Of a stretch of DNA of 42,569 nt, positions 11,793 to 21,019 are shown piece after piece; the stretch's first letter is position 1; the number at the start of each line of letters is the position of its first letter. The stretch lies in NCBI GenBank assembly GCA_028823885.1, contig JAPPFK010000027.1:1-42569 (forward strand), given 5' to 3'. Made by a program: the position numbers and the translations under genes. The DNA is from Rhodospirillales bacterium. Lineage in GTDB: Bacteria > Pseudomonadota > Alphaproteobacteria > Rhodospirillales > UBA2165. The notes below the pieces were generated by a model that was given only the letters and a program-made list of their open reading frames with translations, was not told the DNA's origin and ran no database searches.

Positions 11793-13090
11793 GCACCCTG
11801 TTCGAATCCCAGGCGCCGCGGCCCCTCGCGGATCGGCTGCGGCCGGCGCAGCTGACCGAAGTTGTCGGTCAGGATCACATCATCGGACCGGAAGCGCCCT
11901 TGGGCCGCATGCTTGCGGGCGGCCGCCTGACCTCGATCATCCTCTGGGGACCGCCGGGCAGCGGCAAGACCACCATCGCGCGGTTGTTGGCCGACGCGGT
12001 CGATCTTTCCTTCGAGCCCTTGTCGGCGGTGTTCTCGGGCGTCGCCGATCTCCGCAAGGTGTTCGAGGCGGCCGGCGAACGGCGGGGGGTCGGACGGGGA
12101 ACGCTGCTGTTCGTCGATGAGATTCACCGGTTCAACCGGGCCCAGCAGGATGGCTTCCTTCCCTTTGTGGAGGACGGCACGGTCATCCTGGTCGGCGCGA
12201 CCACCGAGAACCCGTCGTTCGAACTCAACGGCGCGTTGCTGTCGCGCTGCCAGGTCATGGTCCTCAATCGGCTGGCCGATGCGGCGTTGGAGACGCTGGT
12301 GAGCCGGGCCGAGAACGAGGAGGGCGCTTCGCTCCCGCTGACCGAGGACGGCCGGGCGGCGCTCAGGGCCATGGCCGATGGGGATGGGCGCTACCTGCTG
12401 AACATGGTGGAGGAGCTGCAATCATTGCCCGCGGAACCCCATCTCGATGCCAAGGCGCTTGCCGATCTGATCGGCAAGCGGATGCCGCTCTACGACAAGT
12501 CGCAAGAGGCGCACTACAACCTGATCAGCGCCTTGCACAAGTCGCTCAGAGGGTCCGATGCCGATGCGTCGCTCTATTGGCTGGCGCGAATGCTGGCAGG
12601 CGGAGAGGACCCTCGTTACATCGCCCGCCGCTTGGTCCGGTTCGCCTCCGAGGATATCGGGCTCGCCGATCCCCAGGCGCTCCCCCACAGCATCGCGGCC
12701 TGGGAGGCTTATGAGCGTTTGGGCAGCCCGGAGGGGGAACTGGCGATCGCCCAGTCGGTATTGTATTTGGCGACCGCGCCCAAATCGAATGCCGCCTATA
12801 TGGCGCTCGGTGCGGCCGGCCGGGCGGCCAAGGAAACCGGCTCCCTGATGCCGCCGAAACACATTCTCAACGCGCCGACCCGGTTGATGAAGGACATCGG
12901 CTATGGGAAGGGCTATGAGTACGATCACGACGCGGACGAAGGCTTTTCGGGCCAGGACTACTTCCCGGATGAGATGAGACGCCGGGAGTTTTACCGGCCG
13001 GGGGAGCGCGGCTTCGAGCGGGAAATCGCCAAGCGGCTGGAATACTGGCGAAAACTCAGAGAATCGCGTAACTCATCCGGCGGCGACTGA
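11789..13090 (+). CDS. rarA: Replication-associated recombination protein A (AAA+ ATPase, RarA/MgsA)
   Basis: RarA is a clamp-loader-like AAA+ ATPase that acts at stalled replication forks. Starting at GTG 11789 the protein is 433 aa, the usual length. Walker A GPPGSGKT lies at residues 54-61, Walker B LLFVDE at 106-111, sensor 1 in GATTENPSF (136-144), and the arginine finger in LSRC (151-154). The C-terminal tetramerisation region contains MPLYDKSQEAHYNLISALHK. The reading frame stays open far upstream, but GTG 11789 overlaps the protease stop (GTGA) and gives the family N terminus (LFESQAPRPLADRLRP). Confidence 0.95.
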
Positions 13091-13102
13091 GGGGACGAGA
13101 GT

Positions 13103-13483
13103 ATGAAAATGTTGCTCAGCGTGGCGGCGGGCGGCGCAATCGGCGCCGGCGGACGCTATCTCGTCAATGTCCTGGTGACCCGGGTCGCCGGTCACGGATT
13201 TCCCTACGCGACATTCATCGAAAACATCTTGGGCTGCCTGCTGTTGGGTGCGCTTGTCGAGTTTATGGCATTGAATTGGTCTCCGAGCCAGGAAATGAAG
13301 GCATTCCTCGTGATCGGCGTCCTGGGGTCGTTCACCACTTTTTCCGCTTTTTCGCTGGACGCAGTGAGCTTGTTCGAGCGCGGTCAATTGTGGCTGGCCG
13401 GCGCCTATGTGGCCGGATCGGTGGTCTTGTCGCTGGCCGGATTTGTCGCCGGCATGATGGCCTTGCGGGCCGCCCTCACATGA
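13103..13483 (+). CDS. crcB: Fluoride ion exporter CrcB/Fluc
   Basis: CrcB/Fluc is a dual-topology four-helix membrane protein that exports fluoride as a dimer. The 126-aa protein has the N-terminal GGAIGAGGRYL, the pore asparagine N41 (ENILGC), and the phenylalanine box GSFTTFSAF with Phe77, Phe80 and Phe83. Four hydrophobic segments fit. The usual small residue plus Val/Asn motif before the pore is altered to FIEN. It lies 12 nt after rarA and its stop overlaps the next ATG. There is no room for a fluoride riboswitch, so expression probably follows the operon. Confidence 0.92.
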   Translation: MKMLLSVAAGGAIGAGGRYLVNVLVTRVAGHGFPYATFIENILGCLLLGALVEFMALNWSPSQEMKAFLVIGVLGSFTTFSAFSLDAVSLFERGQLWLAGAYVAGSVVLSLAGFVAGMMALRAALT

Positions 13484-14469
13484 GCGGCGTCGAAACCATC
13501 GAGGTCGAGCCCGGCGACGCCGGCATTCGGCTCGACCGATGGTTCAAGCGCCACTATCCGGAATTGAGCCACGGGCGCCTGGAGAAACTCCTGCGGACCG
13601 GCCAGGTGCGGGTGGATGGCGGCCGGGCGAAGAGCAATCAGCGCCTCGAAGAGGGTCAGGCCGTCCGCGTGCCGCCGTTGCCCGATGCCTCGAAGACGAA
13701 GAAACAAGTCCCGTCCGTCGACCGCCGGGCGGTCGCGGCGCTTAAGGAACGGATTATCCACCACGACGATCATTTGATTGTCCTGGACAAGCCGGCGGGC
13801 CTCGCCGTCCAGGGAGGCTCCAGGATTTCCAGCCATGTGGATGCGCTGCTCGACGGCCTGCGTTTCGGCTCGAAAGAGCGGCCGAAGCTGGTTCACCGGT
13901 TGGACAAGGACACTTCGGGCGTTCTGTTGATCGGCCGCACCGCCAAGGCGGCCGCTTCGCTGACCGCGGCGTTTCGCGGCCACCAAACGCGGAAGCTCTA
14001 CTGGGCGCTGGTCGAGGGCGTGGCACGGCCGCGGGAAGGCACCATCGATCTGCCGCTCGAAAAGCTGCCGGGCCCCCAAGGCGACCGGGTGAACGTCGTC
14101 GGCGGGGGCAGGAACGCGGAGACCCGTTACCGGACGGTCGACGTCGCCCAGCCGGAGGCGAGCTGGCTGGCCCTCGAACCCGTCACCGGGCGGACCCATC
14201 AATTGCGGGTTCACTGCGCCGCCATCGGGCACCCTATCGTCGGTGACGGCAAGTACGGCTCCCGGGACGCCCCGTTGAACAGCGATGCCATCGGCCGGCG
14301 GCTGCATCTGCATGCCCGCGCCGTCCGTATTCCTCATCCGGCGGGCGGACTGTTCGAGGTCAGTGCCGATCTGCCGCCGCACATGTCCGAAACATGGAAA
14401 TTCCTCGGATTCGGCCCGGCGGACGACGATCATCCGTTCGAGACGTTCGACGAGTTGATGGGGGTGTAG
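13480..14469 (+). CDS. RluC/RluD-family 23S rRNA pseudouridine synthase
   Basis: This enzyme isomerises uridines in 23S rRNA to pseudouridine. An S4 RNA-binding domain lies at about residues 16-75 (RLDRWFKRHYPELSHGRLEK). The catalytic domain contains HRLDKDTSG at 139-147, with Asp142 the expected nucleophile, and GRTHQLRVHCAAIGHPIVGD later. ATG 13480 is chosen because it overlaps the crcB stop (ATGA) and gives 329 aa, normal for the family; the open frame extends further upstream inside crcB. Sequence alone does not separate RluC from RluD, although the context in alphaproteobacteria often carries the name RluC. Confidence 0.93.
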   Translation: MSGVETIEVEPGDAGIRLDRWFKRHYPELSHGRLEKLLRTGQVRVDGGRAKSNQRLEEGQAVRVPPLPDASKTKKQVPSVDRRAVAALKERIIHHDDHLIVLDKPAGLAVQGGSRISSHVDALLDGLRFGSKERPKLVHRLDKDTSGVLLIGRTAKAAASLTAAFRGHQTRKLYWALVEGVARPREGTIDLPLEKLPGPQGDRVNVVGGGRNAETRYRTVDVAQPEASWLALEPVTGRTHQLRVHCAAIGHPIVGDGKYGSRDAPLNSDAIGRRLHLHARAVRIPHPAGGLFEVSADLPPHMSETWKFLGFGPADDDHPFETFDELMGV

Positions 14470-14473
14470 CCGG

Positions 14474-15151
14474 GTGGGCGGATTGCGCCTGGCGATCTTC
14501 GATTGCGACGGGACGCTGGTGGATTCCCTTGCGGCCATCGATGCCGGCATGCGACAGGCGTTTGCCAGGCACGGCTTCCCCGGCCCCGAGGCGGACCATG
14601 TCCGCCGCGTCATCGGGCTCGAGCTCAAAGCGATGATGAAATGCTTGCTGCCCGGCGCAGAACCGGAAATCCATGAAAATGTTGCCGCAAGCTATCGTGA
14701 GATCTCGGATCAAGAGCGCCGGGACGGCTCGCGCAAGGACCCGCTGTATCCGGGGGCGGCGGATGCCGTGCGTCAAATGGACTCGCGAGGCTGGCTCCTG
14801 GGCGTGGCGACGGGCAAGTCGCTCCACGGTTTGCGACAGACCCTGCATGAACATGGGTTGCTTGACCGTTTCAAGACCCTTCACACGCCGGACACCTCAC
14901 CGGGCAAGCCGAACCCTGATATGCTGATCCGGGCAATGGATGCCACCGGAACTCGCCGGGAAGAGGTGGTGATGATCGGCGATACCACCTATGACATAGA
15001 GATGGCGGTGAATGCGGGCGTGGCCGCGGTCGGCGTCGCTTGGGGATACCATCCCGCCGGCGATCTGCGGGATGCGGGGGCGGGCGAGGTGGCCTCGTCG
15101 TTTGCAGAACTGCCCGATCTTCTGGACCGATTGATCGGGGCCACGGCATGA
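14474..15151 (+). CDS. HAD-superfamily hydrolase, phosphoglycolate-phosphatase-like
   Basis: This is a 225-aa haloacid-dehalogenase phosphatase with an alpha-helical cap. Motif I is FDCDGTLVDS (nucleophile Asp10, acid Asp12), motif II contains Thr113 (GVATGKS), motif III Lys145 (SPGKPNPDML) and motif IV GDTTYD (169-174). The Asp-rich architecture resembles Gph/PpaX proteins, but the substrate cannot be told from sequence. It starts with GTG 4 nt after the pseudouridine synthase, and its stop overlaps the ATG of the AsmA-like gene. Confidence 0.9.
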   Translation: MGGLRLAIFDCDGTLVDSLAAIDAGMRQAFARHGFPGPEADHVRRVIGLELKAMMKCLLPGAEPEIHENVAASYREISDQERRDGSRKDPLYPGAADAVRQMDSRGWLLGVATGKSLHGLRQTLHEHGLLDRFKTLHTPDTSPGKPNPDMLIRAMDATGTRREEVVMIGDTTYDIEMAVNAGVAAVGVAWGYHPAGDLRDAGAGEVASSFAELPDLLDRLIGATA

Positions 15152-17520
15152 AGCTCCTATTCCGCCTTTTGCTCGGTTTGGCCGCCGTTGTCGTAGCGGT
15201 CGCCGTCACGGCGGCGGCCATCATCATGACCACCGATACCCGGCAGATCGCCGGAATCATCTCGGAGCGCGTAAAGGCGGCGACGGGACGGGAGTTGGTG
15301 ATCGCCGGCGATATGGAGATGAGGCTCTCGCTGGTGCCGACCCTCTCGGCGACCGATGTGCGGTTCGGCAACGCCTCCTGGGGCTCGCGGCCGGATATGG
15401 TGCGCCTGGACCGGGTGGAGGTTGGCTTGGCGCTGGTGCCGTTGCTGAACGGCAATATTCGCCTGTCCCAGTTGACGCTGATCGGTCCGGATATCCTCTT
15501 GGAAGTGAGCCCCGAGGGAACACCCAACTGGCGAATTTCCGTTGATCCCCGGACGGCCCGGCAGGCCCGGGAAATCGAACAGGAGGCAGAACGGATTTAC
15601 GGACTGCCGGTATTGGAAAGCCTGGCGATCGAGCGTGCCTCCGTGCGCTATCTGGATCCGGGGCGTAAATTGGACCGGCGGCTCTCGCTGACCCGGCTGG
15701 ACCTGTTGAACCAATCGGGGGCCGAACGGATGCGCCTCGATATTGCCGGCTCCGCCGCCGGCCACCCCTTTACCGTCGGCGGCAGCATCACGTCACTGTA
15801 TCGTCTCATTGAAGATCCCAGATTCTTCATCCTTGATCTCTTGGTGACCGGCCTCGGCGCATCGGGCGAGGCGAAGGGCGTCATCGCGGCGCCGCTGACC
15901 GACCGGGAACTGGACATCCGGATTTCCTTCCATGGGAACGATTTACCGGATACCTACAAGCAGGTGACGGCACTTGCCCCGAGCCTGCCGAAATTCGATA
16001 TACCGGCCATCAAGCCCTATGAAATCGCCTTTCGGCTGGCCGGGACACCCGCGTCTCTCGCCGCCGAGGGCATTGAGTTCCAGGCCGGCGAAAAGGGTGG
16101 TCTGGCGGTAGCGCTGAACGGCAGCGCGTCGGGAATTACCGGGAACAAACCGAAATGGAGCTTTTCGGCCCGCGTCGAGGCGCCGGACCCGAGCATCCTG
16201 TCCGGCTTGGCCGGCTTCCGGTTGCCGTCCGAGCCCGGGATCCGGATCGAAGCGGTCGTCAGCAATCCCGACGACGAGCTGGCATTCAGCAACGTCTCGC
16301 TTCGGTTGGGCGACACCGGGCTTAACGGCAATGCCGTGCTGGAACTCGGAAACGCGCCGCCGAAGATCACCGCGGCCCTCAAGGCGGACCGGCTTCCGGT
16401 CGACAGGCTGATGGCGTTCCTGCCCGACCGCGAGGAGAAACAGGAACGCGGGAAGGCCCGGGACGGACGGATTATTCCAATGATCGAGTTGGCCCGGCCG
16501 AGGCTTCCCGAACTTGATGCGACGCTTCGCATGGTGGTCGGTGAGGTGGTGTTCAGTGGTCTTTCGATCCGGCAACTGGCAGCATCCGTAAAGGCGACAT
16601 CCCGGGACATCGACATTGCCCTGGCGCGGGCCAGGTTCGGCGGCGGTACCTGGTCGGGCCGGCTCGGCGCAAGCCTTGACGGCGGCATGCCGGAGATCGC
16701 CGGCGAGTTGGATCTCAAGAACGGGCGGATCGAGACGCTGCTGGCCTATGCCACCGGCCACGAACTGGCGGACGGGCCGCTGGACGCAAAATTCACCTTT
16801 ACCGGCCGGGGGGCGGACCTCAGAAGCCTGGCGGCGGGGCTGAACGGCGATGTGGAAGTCGTCATGTCCGGCGGCGGGGTGGCCAACAGGTATGTCGACC
16901 TGTTGGCGGTCGACTTGATCCGGGAAATTGTCCCGTGGGTTCACGAAACCAAGGAGGCGCGGATCAACTGTTTCGTCTCCCGTTTCCATGTCCGGGAAGG
17001 GATCGCGACCAGTACCGGGCTGCTCCTTGACACCGACAAGGTGGCCATCGGCGGCGGCGGCACCATCAATCTCCGGGATGAAACTCTTCACCTGCGGATC
17101 AATCCCAAGCCGAAGCAGGAATCGCTGGTCAGCCTGGCGTTCCCCATCGACATCAAGGGTACCCTGGCGAACCCCTCCGCCGCCCCAACCCCGGGCGCGG
17201 TCGCCAAGGGGGTGGCGGGCCTGGCGCTCGGGCTGGTCAACCCGTTGGGAATACTATTGGCGGTTGCCTCCGGCGGCGACCGTTCCAATCATTGCATGGC
17301 CGCCCTCGAGAGCGCCGATACACCCATACCCGAGACAAGCATGCCGGGCCCGGGCACGGCCCGGCCGGCGGCCAAGGAGGAAGGCTCGGTGGTCGAAGGG
17401 GTCATCGAGGGCGTCGGCGAGGGTCTCGGAGAGGTCGGGGAAGGGATCGGAAAGGGCATCAAGGGAATCGGCAAGGGGATCGGCGGTGCCATCCAAGGCA
17501 TTTTCGGAGGCGGAAAGTGA
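15148..17520 (+). CDS. AsmA-family protein with glycine-rich C-terminal tail
   Basis: AsmA-like proteins are bridge-type lipid-transport or envelope-biogenesis proteins anchored in the inner membrane. This one is 790 aa. A single N-terminal transmembrane helix (LLFRLLLGLAAVVVAVAVTA) is followed by a large periplasmic beta-rich region with the family features NASWGSRPDMVRLDRVEVGL and LLNGNIRLSQLTLIGPDILL. The AsmA C-terminal domain includes ADGPLDAKFTFTGRGADLRS. The last 45 residues are a repeat-like Gly/Ile tail (GEGIGKGIKGIGKGIGGAIQ). ATG 15148 overlaps the HAD gene stop (ATGA); its own stop overlaps the ATP12 start. Confidence 0.88.
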   Translation: MKLLFRLLLGLAAVVVAVAVTAAAIIMTTDTRQIAGIISERVKAATGRELVIAGDMEMRLSLVPTLSATDVRFGNASWGSRPDMVRLDRVEVGLALVPLLNGNIRLSQLTLIGPDILLEVSPEGTPNWRISVDPRTARQAREIEQEAERIYGLPVLESLAIERASVRYLDPGRKLDRRLSLTRLDLLNQSGAERMRLDIAGSAAGHPFTVGGSITSLYRLIEDPRFFILDLLVTGLGASGEAKGVIAAPLTDRELDIRISFHGNDLPDTYKQVTALAPSLPKFDIPAIKPYEIAFRLAGTPASLAAEGIEFQAGEKGGLAVALNGSASGITGNKPKWSFSARVEAPDPSILSGLAGFRLPSEPGIRIEAVVSNPDDELAFSNVSLRLGDTGLNGNAVLELGNAPPKITAALKADRLPVDRLMAFLPDREEKQERGKARDGRIIPMIELARPRLPELDATLRMVVGEVVFSGLSIRQLAASVKATSRDIDIALARARFGGGTWSGRLGASLDGGMPEIAGELDLKNGRIETLLAYATGHELADGPLDAKFTFTGRGADLRSLAAGLNGDVEVVMSGGGVANRYVDLLAVDLIREIVPWVHETKEARINCFVSRFHVREGIATSTGLLLDTDKVAIGGGGTINLRDETLHLRINPKPKQESLVSLAFPIDIKGTLANPSAAPTPGAVAKGVAGLALGLVNPLGILLAVASGGDRSNHCMAALESADTPIPETSMPGPGTARPAAKEEGSVVEGVIEGVGEGLGEVGEGIGKGIKGIGKGIGGAIQGIFGGGK

Positions 17521-18230
17521 CCGATTGGCCGTCGCTGAAGCGGTTCTACGAGGTGGCTTCGTTTCAGGAGCAAAACGGCGCCTTCGGGATTGTCCTGGAC
17601 GGCAAGCCTGTCCGGACGCCGGCGGGCAAGCTCCTCGAGGTCCCACAAAAGCCATTGGCCGAGGAGATTTCCGCCGAGTGGGCGGCGCAGGGCGAGGTCA
17701 TGGAGACGGACACCATGCCCCTGACCAAACTGGCCGCCACCGCCATCGACCGGGTCCAGCTCAAGCGCGCGGACATTGCCGGCGCAATGACCGACTTCGC
17801 CGGGACCGATCTCCTGTGCTACCGGGCCGATGAACCCCCGGAACTGGTCGCCCGGCAGACCGAACGCTGGCAACCGCTCCTTGACTGGGCGGCGGACGAA
17901 TTGGAGGCCGCCATGACCGTCACCACGGGCGTCCTGCCGGTTCCGCAGCCGGCGGCCGCCATCGACCGTCTCCGGGATATCGTCGGTGAGATGGACGCGT
18001 TTCGTCTGGCGGGCGTTTCCGCCGCCGCCGCGGCCGCCGGGTCGGCGATCGTCGCGCTGGCGCTTGTCGCCGGGCGAATCGAGGCCGGGGAGGCGGGCGA
18101 TATCGCCCTGCTCGACGAGGAATTCCAAATGGAGCGCTGGGGGCGGGATTCCGAGGCGCTGGCCCGTCATCGGCGAATTCGGGACGATCTGGAAGCCGCG
18201 GCCCGCTTCATGCGCCTGTTGGACGGCTAA
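17517..18230 (+). CDS. ATP12-family F1-ATPase assembly chaperone
   Basis: ATP12 proteins bind the F1 alpha subunit during ATP synthase assembly and are found in mitochondria and Alphaproteobacteria. The protein is 237 aa from GTG 17517. It has the N-terminal FGIVLDGKPVRTPAGKLLEV, then EEISAEWAAQGEVMETDTMP and LTKLAATAIDRV, FAGTDLLCYRAD, and the C-terminal EEFQMERWGRDSEALARHR. These are the established family signatures. The GTG overlaps the AsmA-like stop (GTGA). It closes the operon that starts with the HtrA protease. Confidence 0.93.
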   Translation: MTDWPSLKRFYEVASFQEQNGAFGIVLDGKPVRTPAGKLLEVPQKPLAEEISAEWAAQGEVMETDTMPLTKLAATAIDRVQLKRADIAGAMTDFAGTDLLCYRADEPPELVARQTERWQPLLDWAADELEAAMTVTTGVLPVPQPAAAIDRLRDIVGEMDAFRLAGVSAAAAAAGSAIVALALVAGRIEAGEAGDIALLDEEFQMERWGRDSEALARHRRIRDDLEAAARFMRLLDG

Positions 18231-18299
18231 CAGGTGACGGGCCAAGGGTGCCGCGCTATGTTGGCGGCGGTTCACCGACACCTCTAAGCCGAGGCATTC

Positions 18300-19832
18300 A
18301 TGTACGAAATCATTCGCCAACTCGAGGAACAGCGCGCCCGTGCGCGCGCCGGCGGCGGCAAGAAGCGTGTCGATGCCCAGCACGAGCGCGGCAAGCTGAC
18401 GGCGCGGGAGAGAATCGAGTTGTTGCTGGACCCCGGCTCGTTCGAAGAGTGGGACATGTTCAAGGAACACCGGTCCACCGACTTCGACATGGACAAGAAC
18501 ACGGTTCCCGGTGACGGCGTGGTGACCGGGTACGGGACCGTCAACGGGCGGCTGGTCTTCGTCTTCAGCCAGGATTTTACGGTTTTCGGCGGTTCGGTCT
18601 CCGAGACCCACGCCGAGAAGATCTGCAAGATCATGGACCAGGCGATGAAGGTCGGGGCGCCGGTGATCGGGCTCAACGATTCCGGCGGCGCCCGTATTCA
18701 GGAAGGCGTCTCGTCCCTTGCCGGTTACGCCGAAATCTTTCAGCGCAACGTGATGGCGTCCGGCGTGGTGCCGCAGATTTCCATGGTCATGGGGCCTTGC
18801 GCCGGGGGCGCGGTGTATTCGCCGGCGACCACCGACTTTATTTTCATGGTCCGGGACACGTCCTACATGTTCGTCACCGGACCGGATGTGGTGAAGACCG
18901 TGACCCACGAGGAGGTTACCCAGGAGGAACTGGGCGGCGCCATGACCCACTCCACCAAGTCGGGTGTGGCCGATCTCGCCTGTGATACCGACGTGGACGC
19001 GCTGCAACAGCTCCGGCGCTTCGTCGACTTCCTGCCGGGCAGCAATCGGGAACGCCCGCCGGAACGGCCCACGGACGATCCCGCCGATCGTCAGGAACCG
19101 TCCCTGGATACCTTAATCCCCGACAACCCCAACGAGGCCTACGACGTTCGGGAATTGATCGAAAAGCTGGTCGACGAGGGGGATTTCTTCGAACTCCAGC
19201 CCGATTACGCCAGGAATATGATGATCGGCTTCGGCCGGATGGACGGCTCGACCGCGGGCATCGTCGCCAACCAGCCGATGGTCCTCGCCGGATGCCTGGA
19301 CATCGATGCCTCGGTCAAGGCGGCCCGGTTCATCCGGTTCTGCGACTGTTTCAACATCCCGATCATTCTGTTGGTGGACGTGCCCGGTTTCCTGCCCGGC
19401 ACCGCCCAGGAATATGGCGGCCTGATCCGTCACGGCGCGAAGCTCCTCTATGCCTTCGCCGAGGCGACGGTCCCCAAGATCACTGTGATCACCCGGAAGG
19501 CCTATGGCGGCGCCTATATCGTCATGGGCTCCAAGCATTTGCGGGGCGACGTGAATTTCGCCTGGCCGAGCGCCGAAATCGCCGTGATGGGGTCGAAGGG
19601 CGCGGTGGAGATCATCTTCCGCCAGGACATCGGCGACGAAGAAAAGATCGCCGAGCGGGAGCGGGAGTATCAGGAGCAGTTCGCCAATCCGTTCCGGGTC
19701 GGGTCCCGGGGCTACATCGATGATGTGATCATGCCGCACAACACGCGCAACCGGCTGTGCCGCTCGCTTCGCATGTTGCGCAACAAGAAACAGGAACTGC
19801 CGTGGAAGAAGCACGGTAACATTCCGTTGTAG
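18300..19832 (+). CDS. pccB: Propionyl-CoA carboxylase beta subunit (carboxyltransferase)
   Basis: The beta subunit transfers the carboxyl group from biotin to propionyl-CoA, giving methylmalonyl-CoA. The protein is 510 aa with an N-terminal carboxyltransferase half ([52 protein letters not shown]) and a C-terminal half with [20 protein letters not shown] and [20 protein letters not shown]. The length and DVPGFLPG motif fit PccB rather than AccD. The 69-bp gap before it contains TATGTT near 18257, a weak -10 candidate. Its presumed partner, pccA, lies over 7 kb downstream at 27088. Confidence 0.94.
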   Translation: MYEIIRQLEEQRARARAGGGKKRVDAQHERGKLTARERIELLLDPGSFEEWDMFKEHRSTDFDMDKNTVPGDGVVTGYGTVNGRLVFVFSQDFTVFGGSVSETHAEKICKIMDQAMKVGAPVIGLNDSGGARIQEGVSSLAGYAEIFQRNVMASGVVPQISMVMGPCAGGAVYSPATTDFIFMVRDTSYMFVTGPDVVKTVTHEEVTQEELGGAMTHSTKSGVADLACDTDVDALQQLRRFVDFLPGSNRERPPERPTDDPADRQEPSLDTLIPDNPNEAYDVRELIEKLVDEGDFFELQPDYARNMMIGFGRMDGSTAGIVANQPMVLAGCLDIDASVKAARFIRFCDCFNIPIILLVDVPGFLPGTAQEYGGLIRHGAKLLYAFAEATVPKITVITRKAYGGAYIVMGSKHLRGDVNFAWPSAEIAVMGSKGAVEIIFRQDIGDEEKIAEREREYQEQFANPFRVGSRGYIDDVIMPHNTRNRLCRSLRMLRNKKQELPWKKHGNIPL

Positions 19833-19907
19833 CCGGCGGGAGACGGTTTGAGCGCCGGGACTCCCGTGCTAAATAGTGCTCGGCGACAAGACTATTCGGG
19901 GACGGTC

Positions 19908-20327
19908 ATGGAATTTCGGCCTAACGAAAATATCAAAAGTTACCACGTTCATGTCTACTATGACGGCGCGTCCAAGCAGTGGGCGGGCCACCTGCGCCGC
20001 GAGATCGCCAAGCGCTGGCCCGAGGCGGTGCTCGGGCGCTGGCGCGACAAGGCGCCCCAGGGACCGCACCCGGTAAGTCATTTTCAGGTGGCGTTCCGCA
20101 CCGAATTGTTCTCCGAGCTTGTTCCCTGGCTGGCCCTCAACCGCAATGGGCTGAGCATGCTGGTCCACCCCAATACGGGCGACGGTTACGAGGATCACGC
20201 CTTCCACGACATGTGGATCGGGCCGAGCGTGGAACTGTGCCTCGACGGCATGCGGGCGAGCTGGGAGAAACGCCAGGAAAAAAAGAAGAAAGAGAAGAAG
20301 GCGGCCAACGACTCCGAAGCCGCCTAA
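19908..20327 (+). CDS. DOPA 4,5-dioxygenase-family protein
   Basis: The 139-aa protein matches the small single-domain DODA-type family (COG3805-like): YHVHVYY at residues 12-18, HPVSHFQVAF at 54-63 and LVHPNTGDGYEDHAFHDMWI at about 85-104. His12-14 region, His54 and the C-terminal His97/His100 are candidate metal ligands. Bacterial members are mostly uncharacterised; a few cleave catechols such as L-DOPA. It ends with a Lys/Glu tail. ATG 19908 was preferred to a TTG 60 nt upstream because homology starts here. It follows pccB by 75 nt. Confidence 0.82.
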   Translation: MEFRPNENIKSYHVHVYYDGASKQWAGHLRREIAKRWPEAVLGRWRDKAPQGPHPVSHFQVAFRTELFSELVPWLALNRNGLSMLVHPNTGDGYEDHAFHDMWIGPSVELCLDGMRASWEKRQEKKKKEKKAANDSEAA

Positions 20328-20354
20328 TTGCATCTTGGGGCCGTTTCCGCAAGT

Positions 20355-20383
20355 TTGACCGGTTCCGCTTCTTCCCCGATAGT
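20355..20383 (+). promoter_or_regulatory. Candidate sigma-70 promoter for the YCII/DUF1194 pair
   Basis: TTGACC (20355-20360) and GATAGT (20378-20383) are separated by 17 bp and precede the TTG start at 20411 by about 30 nt. The -35 matches 5 of 6 consensus bases, the -10 4 of 6. It would place the two following genes on their own transcript, separate from the DODA-family gene. Activity is inferred from the match only. Confidence 0.4.
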
Positions 20384-20410
20384 TGTTTCGGCTGACGGGA
20401 ACGATTTGTC

Positions 20411-21016
20411 TTGCTGTATGTCATCAAGATATTCGACGTGGAGAATTCCGGACCGTTGCGGGATATCCACCGCGACGCCCATCTCTCCTACGTCGAGGGC
20501 TTCGATGACCAGACCATGTTCTCCGGACCGTTCCTGACCCTGGACCTGCAAAACGAGTTGGGGTCCGCCCGGCTGATCGAATTCGCCGACCGGGCGGCAC
20601 TGCAAGCCCATATCGATGACGAGCCCTATATTCTGGGCGGCGTCCAGAACGGCTACGAGGTCTATGGCTGGTCGCCGGATACGCCTGCCACCTGGCGGGA
20701 CTGTCCGCGGACCGAAGGCAATGTCCAGTTCATGATCGAGGGGCACTTTGCGCCCGGTCTGCAGACGGTGCCGGAAGGCATGGGCCTCGGCCGGGACCGC
20801 TACCTGCTCCAGCACCATGACAACATCATCACGTCCGGCTGGCTGCTGGATGACGATCAGGCGCCGGCGGGCACATTGATGATCGTCGATGCGCCCGCTC
20901 TTGCGGCGGCGGAACGGATCTGGGACGCGGAGCCGCTGCGGGCCGCAGGTCTCTATCCCCGGACGAATTTCTATGGCTGGCGGTTCGGCCGGGTGGCGGA
21001 CCGCTTCAAGGTGTGA
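20411..21016 (+). CDS. Tandem YCII-domain protein
   Basis: This 201-aa protein contains two YCII-like (dimeric ferredoxin-fold) domains in tandem. The first spans about residues 1-90 (LYVIKIFDVENSGPLRDIHR with His24), the second about 104-200 (NVQFMIEGHF, GRDRYLLQHHDNIITSGWLL with His135/136). Both end with similar motifs, EPYILGG with YEVYGW, and EPLRAAG with NFYGW, which points to internal duplication. Most YCII proteins are single-domain and dimerise, so this one may form a dimer-like fold in one chain. It starts with TTG, 11 nt after GGGAACG. The biochemical role is unknown. Confidence 0.78.
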   Translation: MLYVIKIFDVENSGPLRDIHRDAHLSYVEGFDDQTMFSGPFLTLDLQNELGSARLIEFADRAALQAHIDDEPYILGGVQNGYEVYGWSPDTPATWRDCPRTEGNVQFMIEGHFAPGLQTVPEGMGLGRDRYLLQHHDNIITSGWLLDDDQAPAGTLMIVDAPALAAAERIWDAEPLRAAGLYPRTNFYGWRFGRVADRFKV

Positions 21017-21019
21017 TCC

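Noticed and set aside
17289..19007. 572-aa minus-strand open frame opposite ATP12 and pccB
   Set aside because: It spans two real forward genes and their boundary, and its composition is that of an antisense shadow.
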